Source: DATEOR01 sp036279015 (GTDB lineage Bacteria; Actinomycetota; Thermoleophilia; Gaiellales; Gaiellaceae). Taken from it: a stretch of DNA of 64,000 bases. The notes below the pieces were generated by a model. That model saw only the letters and a list, made by a program, of their open reading frames with translations, did no database searches and was not told the DNA's origin. The translations under genes and the position numbers were made by a program. Each line of letters opens with the position of its first letter. Position 1 is the first letter of the stretch. Of the stretch, positions 8,641-17,538 are shown piece by piece. The stretch is from the NCBI GenBank assembly GCA_036279015.1, contig DASUJY010000017.1, positions 53,139 to 117,138 of the forward strand. Reading direction: 5' to 3'.

Positions 8641-9861
8641 ATGGACCTGGACGGCCTTCTCGCACGTCTCATCGACCTCGGCGGCAGCGATATGCACTTG
8701 AAGATCGCATCGCCGGCGATGGCGCGCGTCGACGGCGAGCTCCAGCCGATGGAGGAGCGGCTCCTGACTGAGTCCGATCTCGAGACGGTTCTCACCCTCG
8801 TCTCCGAGCGGACCCCGGCCAAGCGCGAGCACTTCTACGTCTCGGGCGAGCTCGACACGGCCTACCTGGCCGAAGGGCTCGGCCGCTTCCGCGTCAACGG
8901 CTACCGTCAGCGGGGCTCGATCTCGCTCGCCTTCCGCTTCATCCCGAAGGAGATTCCGAGCTTCGCCAAGCTCGGCCTCCCGGACGGCGTGGGCAGGCTC
9001 GCGGAGGAGCACCGCGGCCTCGTCCTCGTCACGGGCGCGACGGGCTCGGGCAAGTCGACGACGCTCGCGGCGATGGTCAACGCGATCAACCGCAGCCGCA
9101 AGCAGCACATCGTGACGATCGAGGACCCGATCGAGTTCGTGCACGACGACTGGGGCTGCATAGTCAACCAGCGCGAGGTCGGGCTCGACACGGACTCGTA
9201 CATGGAGGCGCTCAGGCGCGTTCTGCGCCAGGACCCCGACGTGATCCTGATCGGGGAGCTCCGCGACGAGGAGTCCGCCAAGGCGGCGCTCCAGGCGGCG
9301 GAGTCCGGCCACTTCGTCCTCTCGACGATGCACACGCTCGACGCGGCCGAGACGATCGGCCGCCTCGTCGAGCTCTTCCCGGCCGGCAAGCAGGACATGG
9401 TGCGCCAGATCCTCGCGGGCGTCCTGCGGGGCGTCATCAGCCAGCGCCTGCTGCCGAAGGCGGGCGGTGGACGGGTCGCCGCGGTCGAGGTGATGGTCAA
9501 CACGGCCCGCGTCGCCGACCTGATCCGCGACGGCGAGACCGACAAGCTCACCGAGGCGATCGAGGACGGCGAGTTCCACCAGATGCAGAGCTTCTCGCAG
9601 CACCTCGTCCAGCTCGTCCTCGACGGGCTCGTCGAGGAAGAGGTGGCCGGGAGCGCCGCGAGCAACCGGCACGACTTCGAGCTCGCGGTCCAGCACGCGC
9701 TCAAGCGCCAACGGGCCGCGGAGAAGCAGGCGGCAGCGGCCGCCGAGGCCGAAGCCGCAGAGGCCGAGAAAGCCGCCGCAGAAGAGCTCGACCCCGACTC
9801 TCAGTCCGAGCGCATCAACGGCAACGGCTCCGGGCTTCGCGTCGCCTCGACGGAGCAATGA
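8641..9861 (+). CDS. pilT: PilT/PilU-type pilus retraction ATPase
   Basis: A 406-residue secretion ATPase. The N-terminal PAS-like domain contains GGSDMHL. Walker A is GATGSGKST (about 132-140), the Asp box is VTIEDPIEF, Walker B is DPDVILIGELRD and the His box is GHFVLSTMHT. Residues after ~340 hold the SNRHDFEL motif usual near PilT/PilU C-termini, then an Ala/Glu-rich tail. It would power depolymerisation of pili on the cytoplasmic face of the membrane. It begins a two-gene operon, its stop overlapping the next ATG (ATGA). A second PilT lies at 18706. Confidence 0.9.
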   Translation: MDLDGLLARLIDLGGSDMHLKIASPAMARVDGELQPMEERLLTESDLETVLTLVSERTPAKREHFYVSGELDTAYLAEGLGRFRVNGYRQRGSISLAFRFIPKEIPSFAKLGLPDGVGRLAEEHRGLVLVTGATGSGKSTTLAAMVNAINRSRKQHIVTIEDPIEFVHDDWGCIVNQREVGLDTDSYMEALRRVLRQDPDVILIGELRDEESAKAALQAAESGHFVLSTMHTLDAAETIGRLVELFPAGKQDMVRQILAGVLRGVISQRLLPKAGGGRVAAVEVMVNTARVADLIRDGETDKLTEAIEDGEFHQMQSFSQHLVQLVLDGLVEEEVAGSAASNRHDFELAVQHALKRQRAAEKQAAAAAEAEAAEAEKAAAEELDPDSQSERINGNGSGLRVASTEQ

Positions 9862-11303
9862 AGCCCGGGGTTGCAGTAGCGGTGCTCGTCGCCGTGCTCG
9901 CGCTCGCGGGAGGGGCGGCCGCGCAGAGCTTCACGATCGTGCCCGCGACCGCGACGGCCTTGCCGAGCGCCGAGGCGCCGAACGCTCCCGGCTCGATCGA
10001 CGCGCCCTATCCGCTCAGCGTGCCGCCGCCGAGCCCGGCCGTTCGCTCCTCCGACGAGATCCTGGCGCTCTGGCACCGTGCGGGGGACGCGTACGGCATC
10101 CCGTGGCAGGTGCTCGGGGCGATCAACAAGATCGAGTCCAACTTCGGCCGCAACGTGGGCCCGAGCTCCGCGGGCGCCGTCGGCTGGATGCAATTCATGC
10201 CGGAGACCTGGCAACGCTGGGGCCTCGACGCGAACGGCGACGGGCTGGCCGACCCCTGGAATCCGGACGACGCGGTCTTCGCGGCCGCCCGCTACCTGGC
10301 CGCGGCCGGCGGGCGTGACGACATCGCGCGCGCCGTCTTCGCCTACAACCACGCGCAGTGGTACGTCGACGAGGTACTCGCCCTCGCGGCCGACTTCGGC
10401 GACGGGGAGGGGCTCGACCTCGGAAGCTCCGCCGGGCCGACGGCCGTCTTTCTCCTCGACGACCTCCAGGAGCAGATCGCCGCTGCCCGGCACGCCGTCG
10501 CCAGCGCGCGCGCAGCGCTGCCGCACCTCGAGCGCGAGGCCGACCGCTCGGTGGACAGGCAGCTCGCGCTCGAGCTGAAGGCCGGGGACCCGACGATTTC
10601 GACCGAGCACTTCCGCGAGCTGGAGGCCCGAATCTCGCGCCTTCGGCACGAGCAGTCGCGCGACACCCGGCGGCTCGAGCGGCGCCGCGCCGATCTCTCC
10701 GGGGCCGTCGCCAGGCTCCAGTCGCTCCAGACGAAGCTGACGGCCGCGTCGGTCGCCGCGCCCGCCGCAGCCGCGGTCGGCGGAGCGCAGTCGAACGGCG
10801 ACTACGTCTTCCCGGTCGGCGGCGGTCCGGACGCAGTCACCGTCGCCCACACGCATCACGACTACCCGGCCGCGGACATCGCGGCGCCGGAGGGCTCTCC
10901 CCTTTACGCGCTCGCCGACTCCGTGGTCGTGGACACGTTTTCGGACGGCCGCTGCGGGATCGGGCTCCAGCTCCAGCTCGACGACGGCGTCATCTACACC
11001 TACTGCCATCTCAGCTACCTCGAGCCGAGCATCGTGGCCGGGGCCGCGCTCGCGGCCGGCGCCCCCGTCGGCCTCGTGGGGTCGACGGGCGATGCCACCG
11101 GGCCGCACCTCCATCTCCAGCTCGCCCCGCCGGTCTCGTACCCGCAGGACGAAGAGTGGTTCCGCTCGTTCGCCGGGGTGGCCTTCAGCTGGCAGGACGC
11201 ACCGACCCCGGCGCGCCGAGTCGGCCCGCCGGAACCGCGCTTCACCGTCGTCGAAATCTCCCGCGACTCCTCCGCGCCGCGCATCGTCGGCTTCACCCGT
11301 TAG
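9858..11303 (+). CDS. Lytic transglycosylase / M23 peptidase fusion, secreted
   Basis: A 481-residue bifunctional wall hydrolase. A signal peptide (residues 1-22, ending GAAAQ) precedes a lytic transglycosylase domain at about 60-165, with catalytic Glu in INKIESNFG and the GWMQFMPETW motif. A helical, probably coiled-coil, segment (about 190-290) leads to an M23 endopeptidase domain with HHDYPAADI and the GPHLHLQL metal-binding motif. It should cut both glycan strands and peptide bridges. Its ATG overlaps the pilT stop by 4 bases, so it is co-transcribed with a pilus ATPase, implying local wall opening for pilus assembly. Confidence 0.88.
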   Translation: MKPGVAVAVLVAVLALAGGAAAQSFTIVPATATALPSAEAPNAPGSIDAPYPLSVPPPSPAVRSSDEILALWHRAGDAYGIPWQVLGAINKIESNFGRNVGPSSAGAVGWMQFMPETWQRWGLDANGDGLADPWNPDDAVFAAARYLAAAGGRDDIARAVFAYNHAQWYVDEVLALAADFGDGEGLDLGSSAGPTAVFLLDDLQEQIAAARHAVASARAALPHLEREADRSVDRQLALELKAGDPTISTEHFRELEARISRLRHEQSRDTRRLERRRADLSGAVARLQSLQTKLTAASVAAPAAAAVGGAQSNGDYVFPVGGGPDAVTVAHTHHDYPAADIAAPEGSPLYALADSVVVDTFSDGRCGIGLQLQLDDGVIYTYCHLSYLEPSIVAGAALAAGAPVGLVGSTGDATGPHLHLQLAPPVSYPQDEEWFRSFAGVAFSWQDAPTPARRVGPPEPRFTVVEISRDSSAPRIVGFTR

Positions 11304-11485
11304 ATGGTTGATCGGAAAGTGTGGTGCCGTCGGGGGCGCCCATGACCGAGCATGAGGCCGCGATCATTCCGAGCTCGTACCCGAAGGTACGGGCGACGAA
11401 CGAGCGTGGCTCTCAGGCGATGTGTCATGGGCGTCATCCGGCGGTGCCACGGTTTCCGGTCAATTTTCGATCAATCATCTGGGGC

Positions 11486-11513
11486 TTGACTTTTTCGCGG
11501 AGCCTGCCGATTG
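11486..11513 (+). promoter_or_regulatory. Sigma-28-like promoter of the PASTA-pilW-pilX operon
   Basis: TTGA (11486-11489), 16 bp, GCCGATTG (11506-11513). The ATG at 11521 is 7 bases downstream. The overlapping TTGACT could also serve a housekeeping -35, but its partner hexamer is poor. The rest of the 217-bp gap shows no other clear element. Confidence 0.55.
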
Positions 11514-11520
11514 GGGAGCC

Positions 11521-12390
11521 ATGGCGGCCCGACTGACGGCACTCCTGCCGCGTCTCCTGGCGCTCACCGTGATCTGGCTTCTCGGTGCGGCGACGTACAC
11601 CCTTGCCGCCGACAAGCCTCTCGGCTCGAAGCTGGAGGACGCCCAGGAGCAAGCGCAGGCCCCCGCCAAGCCCGACGTCCTCACGGTTCCGGACGTGCGG
11701 CGCAAGGCCTATGTCTTCGCCAAGGGAATCCTCCAGGACGCCGGCTTCGCGTGGCGCGTCCAGGGGGACGTCAAGGGCTACGCCGCCAACACGGTCTCCG
11801 TCCAGAATCCCGCGCCCGGCGCGAAGGTGATCGACAACGGAGCGCCGACCGTGGTCCTCGGACTGACGAGGAACACGACCTACGGCGAGAGCGGCCTTCC
11901 CGAGAACACCGCTTCCTACAGGGGCACGCGGATCGTCCTCCTGAGCGACTGGGCGGGCGACCAGATCGGCAACACGAGCTCCGAGACCACGAGCACGACC
12001 GAGACGGCTCCGACGACCACCGGGTCGACGACCACCGCGCCCGAGCCGACGACTCCCGAGGAGGAGCCCGAGCAGACCCGCAAGCCCGACTTCGAAGTGG
12101 CCGGCGCACCGGCCGAACCGGCCGACGAGATCACGCTCCCCGCCCGCGCCCGCGCGCTCCAGCGCCGGGTGGCCGCCGCCGAGACATCCTCCCGCCGCCT
12201 CGTCTCCTTCTGGCTCTACCAGCATTCCTGGATCGTCACCGGCGCCCGCTTCGGCTGGCACGACGGCGCCGAGGCGCTTCGCATCCTGATCCAGGTCGAC
12301 CGCAGTCTCGAGCGCCGCTTCGGGTACGGCGCCAAGAGCGAAGCCGTCGCCCGCCGCGCGCTCGCGTACGTCGAGGCGCAGGCGAAGTGA
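11521..12390 (+). CDS. Membrane-anchored PASTA-domain protein
   Basis: A 289-residue protein. The ATG at 11521 begins an N-terminal helix (residues ~5-28) that anchors it or acts as an uncleaved signal. Residues about 50-115 form one PASTA domain (VLTVPDVRRKAYVFAKGIL and VQNPAPGAKV motifs), which typically contacts peptidoglycan. A Thr/Pro/Glu linker follows, then a helical C-terminal segment of about 85 residues. It is the first gene of an operon with two pilin-like genes (GTGA overlap downstream). A role in coupling pili or pilus assembly to the cell wall is inferred from the domain and position. Confidence 0.8.
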   Translation: MAARLTALLPRLLALTVIWLLGAATYTLAADKPLGSKLEDAQEQAQAPAKPDVLTVPDVRRKAYVFAKGILQDAGFAWRVQGDVKGYAANTVSVQNPAPGAKVIDNGAPTVVLGLTRNTTYGESGLPENTASYRGTRIVLLSDWAGDQIGNTSSETTSTTETAPTTTGSTTTAPEPTTPEEEPEQTRKPDFEVAGAPAEPADEITLPARARALQRRVAAAETSSRRLVSFWLYQHSWIVTGARFGWHDGAEALRILIQVDRSLERRFGYGAKSEAVARRALAYVEAQAK

Positions 12391-12935
12391 TCGCGCGGCT
12401 CCGGGGCGACCGCCGCGGCTACACCCTCATCGAGCTCGTCGTCGTCCTTGCGATCTTCATGACGGTGGTGACCGCGCTCGTCTCCCTCTTCACCTCGGGT
12501 TCGAAGGCCGAGCTGGACATGAACCAGCGCTTCGAGGCCCAGCAAAACGCGCGGCTCGCGCTCGACCGCCTGCGGCGAGAGCTCCACTGCGCCAACGGCA
12601 TCACCACGACTCCGAACACTGCGGTCTCCTCCGTGACCGTCTCCCTTCCGTCGCAGTGTCCCTCTTCCGGCGGCACGAGCATCTCCGTCGTCTACGACGC
12701 CGCCCTCGTCTCCGCGAACCGCTACGAGATTCGGCGCACCGTCGCCGGGACGACGACCCCGATCGCCGACTACATCACGACCTCCGGCGGAAACGTCTTC
12801 ACCTACACGCCCGCGAGCCCGACGAGCCGCGCGCTTCTGCACGTGGACTTCGACGTGAACGTCAACCCGAACGAGGGATGGAAGACCTGGCGCCTGGTTG
12901 ACGACATCGTTCTCAGGAACACCCTGCGTCAGTAA
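12387..12935 (+). CDS. PilW-like minor pilin
   Basis: A 182-residue protein starting at GTG 12387, which overlaps the PASTA stop by 4 bases. It has a type III prepilin signal: a basic leader, cleavage after Gly11 in RRGYTLIEL, mature Phe/Tyr-type start and Glu at mature position 5, then about 20 hydrophobic residues. The globular part has two cysteines (LHCANG and SQCPSSG) that may form a disulfide. The position in the T4P locus and the size fit a minor pilin that joins the tip complex. Confidence 0.82.
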   Translation: MIARLRGDRRGYTLIELVVVLAIFMTVVTALVSLFTSGSKAELDMNQRFEAQQNARLALDRLRRELHCANGITTTPNTAVSSVTVSLPSQCPSSGGTSISVVYDAALVSANRYEIRRTVAGTTTPIADYITTSGGNVFTYTPASPTSRALLHVDFDVNVNPNEGWKTWRLVDDIVLRNTLRQ

Positions 12936-12956
12936 CCCCTCTCCCGGGACGAACAC

Positions 12957-14564
12957 ATGACCTTCTTGCGGCGACTTCTCCGAAGGCAGGACGGGATCAC
13001 TCTGGTGATGGCCGTCGGCATCCTCGGTGTCCTGACCGTCTCGGGGACGACGCTCATCTACTACTCGTCGACGAACTCGCGCAGCGTCTCCTTCTCGAAC
13101 ACCAACTCGAAGGCCTACGACCTCGCCGAGGCCGGCATCAACGAGATGATGGCGATCCTCTCGAAGCCGGAGAACAATGCGCTCAAGGGCAATCTCCTGC
13201 CCGAGACGACGAGCGCCTACGAGGACGGGACGGTGACCTGGTCGGGCACGCTCGACGACTCGACGCAGACGTGGTCGCTCACGTCCGTCGGCCGGATGAG
13301 GAATCCGACCGGCGCGACCGCCTCCGACGTCGAGCGGACGCTGACCGCGAAGGTGCCGGTGACGCCGTCCTTCGCCCAGCCGCTCAACAACCCGGCCTGG
13401 AACTACATCTTCGCCACGCGGACGGGAACGCCCGGCGGCTGCGACCTGACGCTGAACAACAACGTCTCGGGCGGCTCCCGCCTCTACGTGAGCGGCAACC
13501 TCTGCCTGGGCGAGAACGTGGGCGTCACCTCGAACCCGCTCGTCGTCAAGGGGAAGCTCCAGCTCGACAACAACGCCTACGTCGGCTCGACCGGGACGCG
13601 TGTGGAGACCTACGTCGGCGGCTCGGGCGGTCAGTACTGCCAGTACGCCCAGCAGGCCTGGAGCCCGTCGACGGGCCATCCGAACTGCTCCGACTGGGAC
13701 CATGTCTACTCGAAGCTGTCGGACGGCTCCGCGGGCGTCACGACGGCCGCTGCGTCGATTCCCCAGATCGCGGCGCCGGCCGTCGACTGGGAGAACTGGT
13801 ACGCGAACGCGATACCGGGCCCGACGAAGGACTGCTCGAGCGTCGTCGGCGCGAAGACGGGCACGACCCCCACCTGGGATACGAACGCGGTTCGCGACGC
13901 GACGACGAACGGAAGCGTCGCGACCGTCTTCGATCTCACACCCTCGCAGTCGTACACGTGCCGGGTCGGCCCGGCCCGGTCGCCGTCTGGCTGCCTCCCG
14001 CCCCCGAGCTACACGAATCAGACGGCTCCTGTCTGCACGCAGTACCCGACCGGCGAGCTCACCTGGGACGCCGCCACGAAGACGCTGACGGCATACGGCA
14101 CGATGTTCATCGACGGAAGCGCGAAGGTCTCGAACGGCGCGCTCAACCAGTACAACGGCCGGGCGACCATCTACCTCTCCGGGACGCTCCGCGTGGACGG
14201 AAAGCTGTGCGGCGGCGTCGTCGGCTCGGCGTGCGACTTCGCCGCCTGGGATCCGAACAGCGAGATGCTGACCTTCGTGGTCGGCGGCGACGGCGCGAAC
14301 GGCAACGGCGGCAACCAGGTCGCCTCGGGCTTCAGCGCCGACTTCATCAACAACGCGCAGTTCCAGGGCGCGGTCTATGCGACGAACGCGGTCAACTTCG
14401 GCAACAACGCGAGGACCGACGGGCCGCTCGTCGCGAGCTACGTGGTCTTCTCGAACAACGTCACGAGCGACAACTTCCCGACCGTGCAGACGGTCCCTGC
14501 CGGGATGCCCGGGAACCCGGCGGTCTACGCGCAGCCCAACCCACCCCAGCTCTACGCCGGCTAG
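12957..14564 (+). CDS. Large PilX-like pilin-related protein
   Basis: A 535-residue protein, far larger than a pilin. It begins with a pilin-like leader (RRQDG, then ITLVMAVGIL) but has Met rather than Glu at the expected mature position 5. A conserved DLAEAGINEMMA stretch follows the helix. The remaining ~450 residues are Asn/Gly/Thr/Ser-rich with many cysteines and repetitive beta motifs such as LNNNVSGGSRLYVSGNL and GTMFIDGSAKVSNGA, suggesting a beta-helix. It lies 21 bp after the PilW-like gene. A paralogue sits at 32308. A tip adhesin or priming subunit is plausible but unproven. Confidence 0.78.
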   Translation: MTFLRRLLRRQDGITLVMAVGILGVLTVSGTTLIYYSSTNSRSVSFSNTNSKAYDLAEAGINEMMAILSKPENNALKGNLLPETTSAYEDGTVTWSGTLDDSTQTWSLTSVGRMRNPTGATASDVERTLTAKVPVTPSFAQPLNNPAWNYIFATRTGTPGGCDLTLNNNVSGGSRLYVSGNLCLGENVGVTSNPLVVKGKLQLDNNAYVGSTGTRVETYVGGSGGQYCQYAQQAWSPSTGHPNCSDWDHVYSKLSDGSAGVTTAAASIPQIAAPAVDWENWYANAIPGPTKDCSSVVGAKTGTTPTWDTNAVRDATTNGSVATVFDLTPSQSYTCRVGPARSPSGCLPPPSYTNQTAPVCTQYPTGELTWDAATKTLTAYGTMFIDGSAKVSNGALNQYNGRATIYLSGTLRVDGKLCGGVVGSACDFAAWDPNSEMLTFVVGGDGANGNGGNQVASGFSADFINNAQFQGAVYATNAVNFGNNARTDGPLVASYVVFSNNVTSDNFPTVQTVPAGMPGNPAVYAQPNPPQLYAG

Positions 14565-14576
14565 CGCCGTTCCGGC

Positions 14577-14604
14577 TAACGCTACGGGCCCTGCGCGCCG
14601 ATAG
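14577..14604 (+). promoter_or_regulatory. Sigma-28-like promoter of pilD
   Basis: TAAC (14577-14580), 16 bp, GCCGATAG (14597-14604). The ATG at 14613 is 8 bases downstream. Confidence 0.65.
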
Positions 14605-14612
14605 AGGCTGGG

Positions 14613-15365
14613 ATGGATGCCGCCCTCGCCCTGGTCGTCTTCGCGCCCGCCCTTGCGCTCGGAAGCTTCCTGAACGTCGTTGCGGCGCGCCTGCCGGAGG
14701 GCCGCTCGCTCGTCCGCCCGCGCTCCTCGTGCGGCTCCTGCGGGGTCGAGATCCCGTGGCAGGACAACGTGCCCGTTCTCTCCTACCTGCTCCTCCGCGG
14801 CCGCTGCCGCGCCTGCGGCGAGCACTTCAGCGCCCGCTACCCGGCCGTCGAGCTCGCCACGGCGCTCCTCATCGCCGCCTGCTTCCTCCGCTTCGGGCTC
14901 ACCGGCCGGGCCGCCGTCGGCGCCTGCTTCTGTGCGACGCTCGTCGTCCTCTCGGCCATCGACGCCGAGCGGCGCATCCTCCCGGACCTGATCGTGCTCC
15001 CCTCGTTCCTCCTCGTGCTCGGCGCGAACCTGGCGCTCGAGCCCGGCCGCTGGGTCGAGTGGATCGGTTCCTCGCTCGGGGCCTCCCTCTTCCTCTTCCT
15101 CGCTCTCGTCGCCTACCCGCGCGGGATGGGGATGGGAGACGTGAAGCTCGCCCTCCTCCTGGGCGCGGGCCTCGGCAAGGTCGTGGGGGTCGGCCTCATG
15201 ATCGGGATGCTCTCAGCCCTCGCGGCCTCGAGCGTCCTCTTCGCCCGCCACGGCATCGCCGCTCGCAAGATGGCGATCCCGTTCGGCCCCTTCCTCGCGT
15301 TCGGGGCGATCGTGGCGCTCTTCGTGGGGCAGCCGCTGCTCGACGCGTACCTGAGCCGACTGTAG
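14613..15365 (+). CDS. pilD: Type IV prepilin peptidase (A24 family)
   Basis: A 250-residue membrane aspartic protease that cleaves prepilin leaders and methylates the new N-terminus. The methylase half has SFLNVVAARLP and two zinc-binding Cys pairs (CGSC and CRAC). The peptidase aspartates are in AIDAERRILPD and in the GMGDVKL motif. About seven hydrophobic helices are visible. The start gives an immediate first helix. It should process the pilins at 12387, 18157 and 23286. Confidence 0.93.
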   Translation: MDAALALVVFAPALALGSFLNVVAARLPEGRSLVRPRSSCGSCGVEIPWQDNVPVLSYLLLRGRCRACGEHFSARYPAVELATALLIAACFLRFGLTGRAAVGACFCATLVVLSAIDAERRILPDLIVLPSFLLVLGANLALEPGRWVEWIGSSLGASLFLFLALVAYPRGMGMGDVKLALLLGAGLGKVVGVGLMIGMLSALAASSVLFARHGIAARKMAIPFGPFLAFGAIVALFVGQPLLDAYLSRL

Positions 15366-15383
15366 CTCTGTCCATCCCTCGGC

Positions 15384-15411
15384 TCAGGGATTCTGGGCCG
15401 CGCGCCGATAC
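15384..15411 (+). promoter_or_regulatory. Sigma-28-like promoter of pilB
   Basis: TCAG (15384-15387), 16 bp, GCCGATAC (15404-15411). The GTG start at 15421 is 9 bases downstream. The -35 is a weak match. Confidence 0.5.
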
Positions 15412-15420
15412 ACCGTAGAG

Positions 15421-17247
15421 GTGGAGTTCGACGACCTTCAGAATCTGAGCAACACCGGCACGAGCGGCGAGGAGGCCTCGTCCGCGAAGCCGCGGCCGCC
15501 CGCAGGCGCGTTCGCCCCGAACCCGGTCAACGAGCTCGTCGCCGACCTCCTCGAGACGACGGGCCTGATCGCCCCGGACCGCCTGGCAGGCGTGCGCTCG
15601 TCCGCGGCCGGCACCACGATCTCGCAGGCGATCGTGGACGAGGGACTCGCCGCGCCGGGCGTCGACACGCCGCCTCCATCTCCGCTCGGGGCCCGCGGGC
15701 TCCGGCAGGTGGCAGGCGACCACTCTCACCTGCCTCGCGTCGATCTCGCCCTCGAAGGCGTCGACAAGAACGCGGCCGGCCAGATCCCCACCCACGTGCT
15801 CGAGCGGGCCCTGGCGATTCCCTACAAGCTCGAGGACGACCGTCTGTACGTCGCCGTGGCCGATCCGACCAACGTCCAGGCGGTCGACGAGCTTCGGATC
15901 GCGACGCGCTACACGCTCGAGATCGGCGTCGCTCCCGCTGAGGACATCGAGCTCGAGCTCCGGCGCATCGTCCGCCAGACCGAGGCCTGGGAGCGCGCGG
16001 CGCTCGTCGAAGACGAGCTCGAGGAGGAGGAAGCCGAGGAGAGCGACGACCTGGAGGCGGACGACGGGGTCTCCGACGCGCCGCTCGTCCGGCTCGTCAA
16101 CTCGATCATCCTCCAGGCCGCCGAAGACGGAGCCTCCGACCTCCACTTCGACCCACAGGACGACGCCCTCGTCGTGCGCCTGCGGGTGGACGGCGTCCTG
16201 CACGAAGTGCAGCGCATCCCGAAGCGCCTTGCGGCCGGAGTCACGACGCGCCTCAAGGTGCTCGCCAAGCTCGACATCGCGGAGCGGCGCAAGCCGCAGG
16301 ACGGCCGTATCTCGCTGAACGCGAAGGCGGCCGGCCGCATGCTCGACATCCGCGTCGCCGTGCTCCCGACGGTCGAGGGCGAGGGCGTCGTCATGCGCCT
16401 CCTCGACAAGTCGAAGCGGCCCCCGACCCTCGCCGAGCTCGGCCTCTCCGACGAGATGCGGGACCAGTTCGCCGAGATCATCGAGAAGCCGACCGGCGCG
16501 CTCCTCGTCACCGGGCCGACGGGATCGGGTAAGTCGACGACGCTCTACGCGTCGCTCGCGGAGATCAGCCGCCCGGAGATCAACGTGATCACCGTCGAGG
16601 ACCCGGTCGAGTACCGCCTCGCCGGGCTCAACCAGGTGCAGGTGAACATCAAGGCCGGGCTGACGTTCGCGACGGCGCTCCGTTCCATCCTCCGGTCCGA
16701 TCCCGACGTCGTGATGGTCGGGGAGATCCGCGACGCCGAGACGGCGAAGATCTCGATCGAGGCCGCGCTCACCGGTCACTTCGTCCTCTCGACCCTGCAC
16801 ACGAACGACGCCCCGAGCGCGCTCACGCGCCTGAACGAGATGGGCGTGGAGCCCTTCCTGACGGGCTCGGCCGTGACCGCTGTACTCGCTCAGCGCCTCG
16901 TCCGCAAGCTCTGCACGCACTGCTGCGAGATGTACATGGCCACGCAGGAGGAGATGATGGAGGCGCGCTTCACGCCCGAGCAGGCCGCGGCCGCCGACGG
17001 CATCGGGCTCTACCGCAAGAAGGGCTGCCCGCGCTGCAACCAGACCGGCTACAAGGGCCGCATCGGTGTCTACCAGCTCATGATCATGAGCGAGACGCTT
17101 TCCCGCCTCGCCGCGCAGCATGCGAGCCGCGAGGAGCTCGAGCGCGCCGGCATGGAGATGGGGATGAAGACCCTCTGGGACGACGGCCTCCAGAAGGTCG
17201 CCGCAGGGCTCACCTCGATCGAAGAGCTGGCGCGGGTCCTCGTCTAG
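15421..17247 (+). CDS. pilB: PilB-type pilus extension ATPase
   Basis: A 608-residue hexameric ATPase that drives pilus polymerisation. The N-terminal part (to ~190) resembles an MshEN domain, which can bind c-di-GMP, but the linker after IVDEGLAAP is Pro/Gly-rich and atypical. The core has GASDLHFD, Walker A GPTGSGKST (near 362-370), VTVEDPVEYR, Walker B DPDVVMVGEIRD and GHFVLSTLHT. The C-terminal zinc site is CTHC and CPRC. Start is GTG at 15421. It is monocistronic or nearly so, with the next gene convergent. Confidence 0.93.
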   Translation: MEFDDLQNLSNTGTSGEEASSAKPRPPAGAFAPNPVNELVADLLETTGLIAPDRLAGVRSSAAGTTISQAIVDEGLAAPGVDTPPPSPLGARGLRQVAGDHSHLPRVDLALEGVDKNAAGQIPTHVLERALAIPYKLEDDRLYVAVADPTNVQAVDELRIATRYTLEIGVAPAEDIELELRRIVRQTEAWERAALVEDELEEEEAEESDDLEADDGVSDAPLVRLVNSIILQAAEDGASDLHFDPQDDALVVRLRVDGVLHEVQRIPKRLAAGVTTRLKVLAKLDIAERRKPQDGRISLNAKAAGRMLDIRVAVLPTVEGEGVVMRLLDKSKRPPTLAELGLSDEMRDQFAEIIEKPTGALLVTGPTGSGKSTTLYASLAEISRPEINVITVEDPVEYRLAGLNQVQVNIKAGLTFATALRSILRSDPDVVMVGEIRDAETAKISIEAALTGHFVLSTLHTNDAPSALTRLNEMGVEPFLTGSAVTAVLAQRLVRKLCTHCCEMYMATQEEMMEARFTPEQAAAADGIGLYRKKGCPRCNQTGYKGRIGVYQLMIMSETLSRLAAQHASREELERAGMEMGMKTLWDDGLQKVAAGLTSIEELARVLV

Positions 17248-17268
17248 CGGGCGCCGAGGCCGGGAGCC

Positions 17269-17538
17269 TCAGAGCTCGCAGCCGAGATAAGTGAGAGCCT
17301 TCGTGGCCTCGCCGAGGAAGGCGTCCGCCTCGGCCCGCGTGCGGAACGCGTAGGGCCCCGGGCGGAGGGGCTCGACGCGCACCGCGTCGACCGGGTAGAC
17401 GTCGCACTCGACGACGTAGCCGTTCGGGCCCGTGTCGACGCAGCGCAGGGCGACGACCTCGCGGCCGTCCTTGCGCGCCGAGCGGCGGTCGACCTCGATG
17501 CCGGCGAGCAGGTCTGGGGAGGACTCGCGCGTCTTCAC
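17269..17538 (-). CDS. Small protein of unknown function downstream of the thioredoxin-fold gene
   Basis: An 89-residue soluble protein with no membrane helix. It has a DVYPVDAVRVEPLRPGPY segment and an AFRTRAEADAFLGEA helix resembling small single-domain proteins that use a beta-sheet and terminal helix. I do not recognise the family. Its ATG overlaps the stop of the upstream thioredoxin-fold gene (ATGA), so both belong to one transcript started at 18079. Confidence 0.65.
   Translation of the reverse strand: MKTRESSPDLLAGIEVDRRSARKDGREVVALRCVDTGPNGYVVECDVYPVDAVRVEPLRPGPYAFRTRAEADAFLGEATKALTYLGCEL

Noticed and set aside
11304..11485. Possible riboswitch before the PASTA operon
   Set aside because: I looked for the conserved c-di-GMP riboswitch sequence blocks and found none; the promoter element lies just before the ATG, leaving no leader.
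12216..14825. 869-codon minus-strand frame opposite the PilX-like gene
   Set aside because: Shadow frame; the plus-strand genes have pilin signals, overlaps and promoter support.
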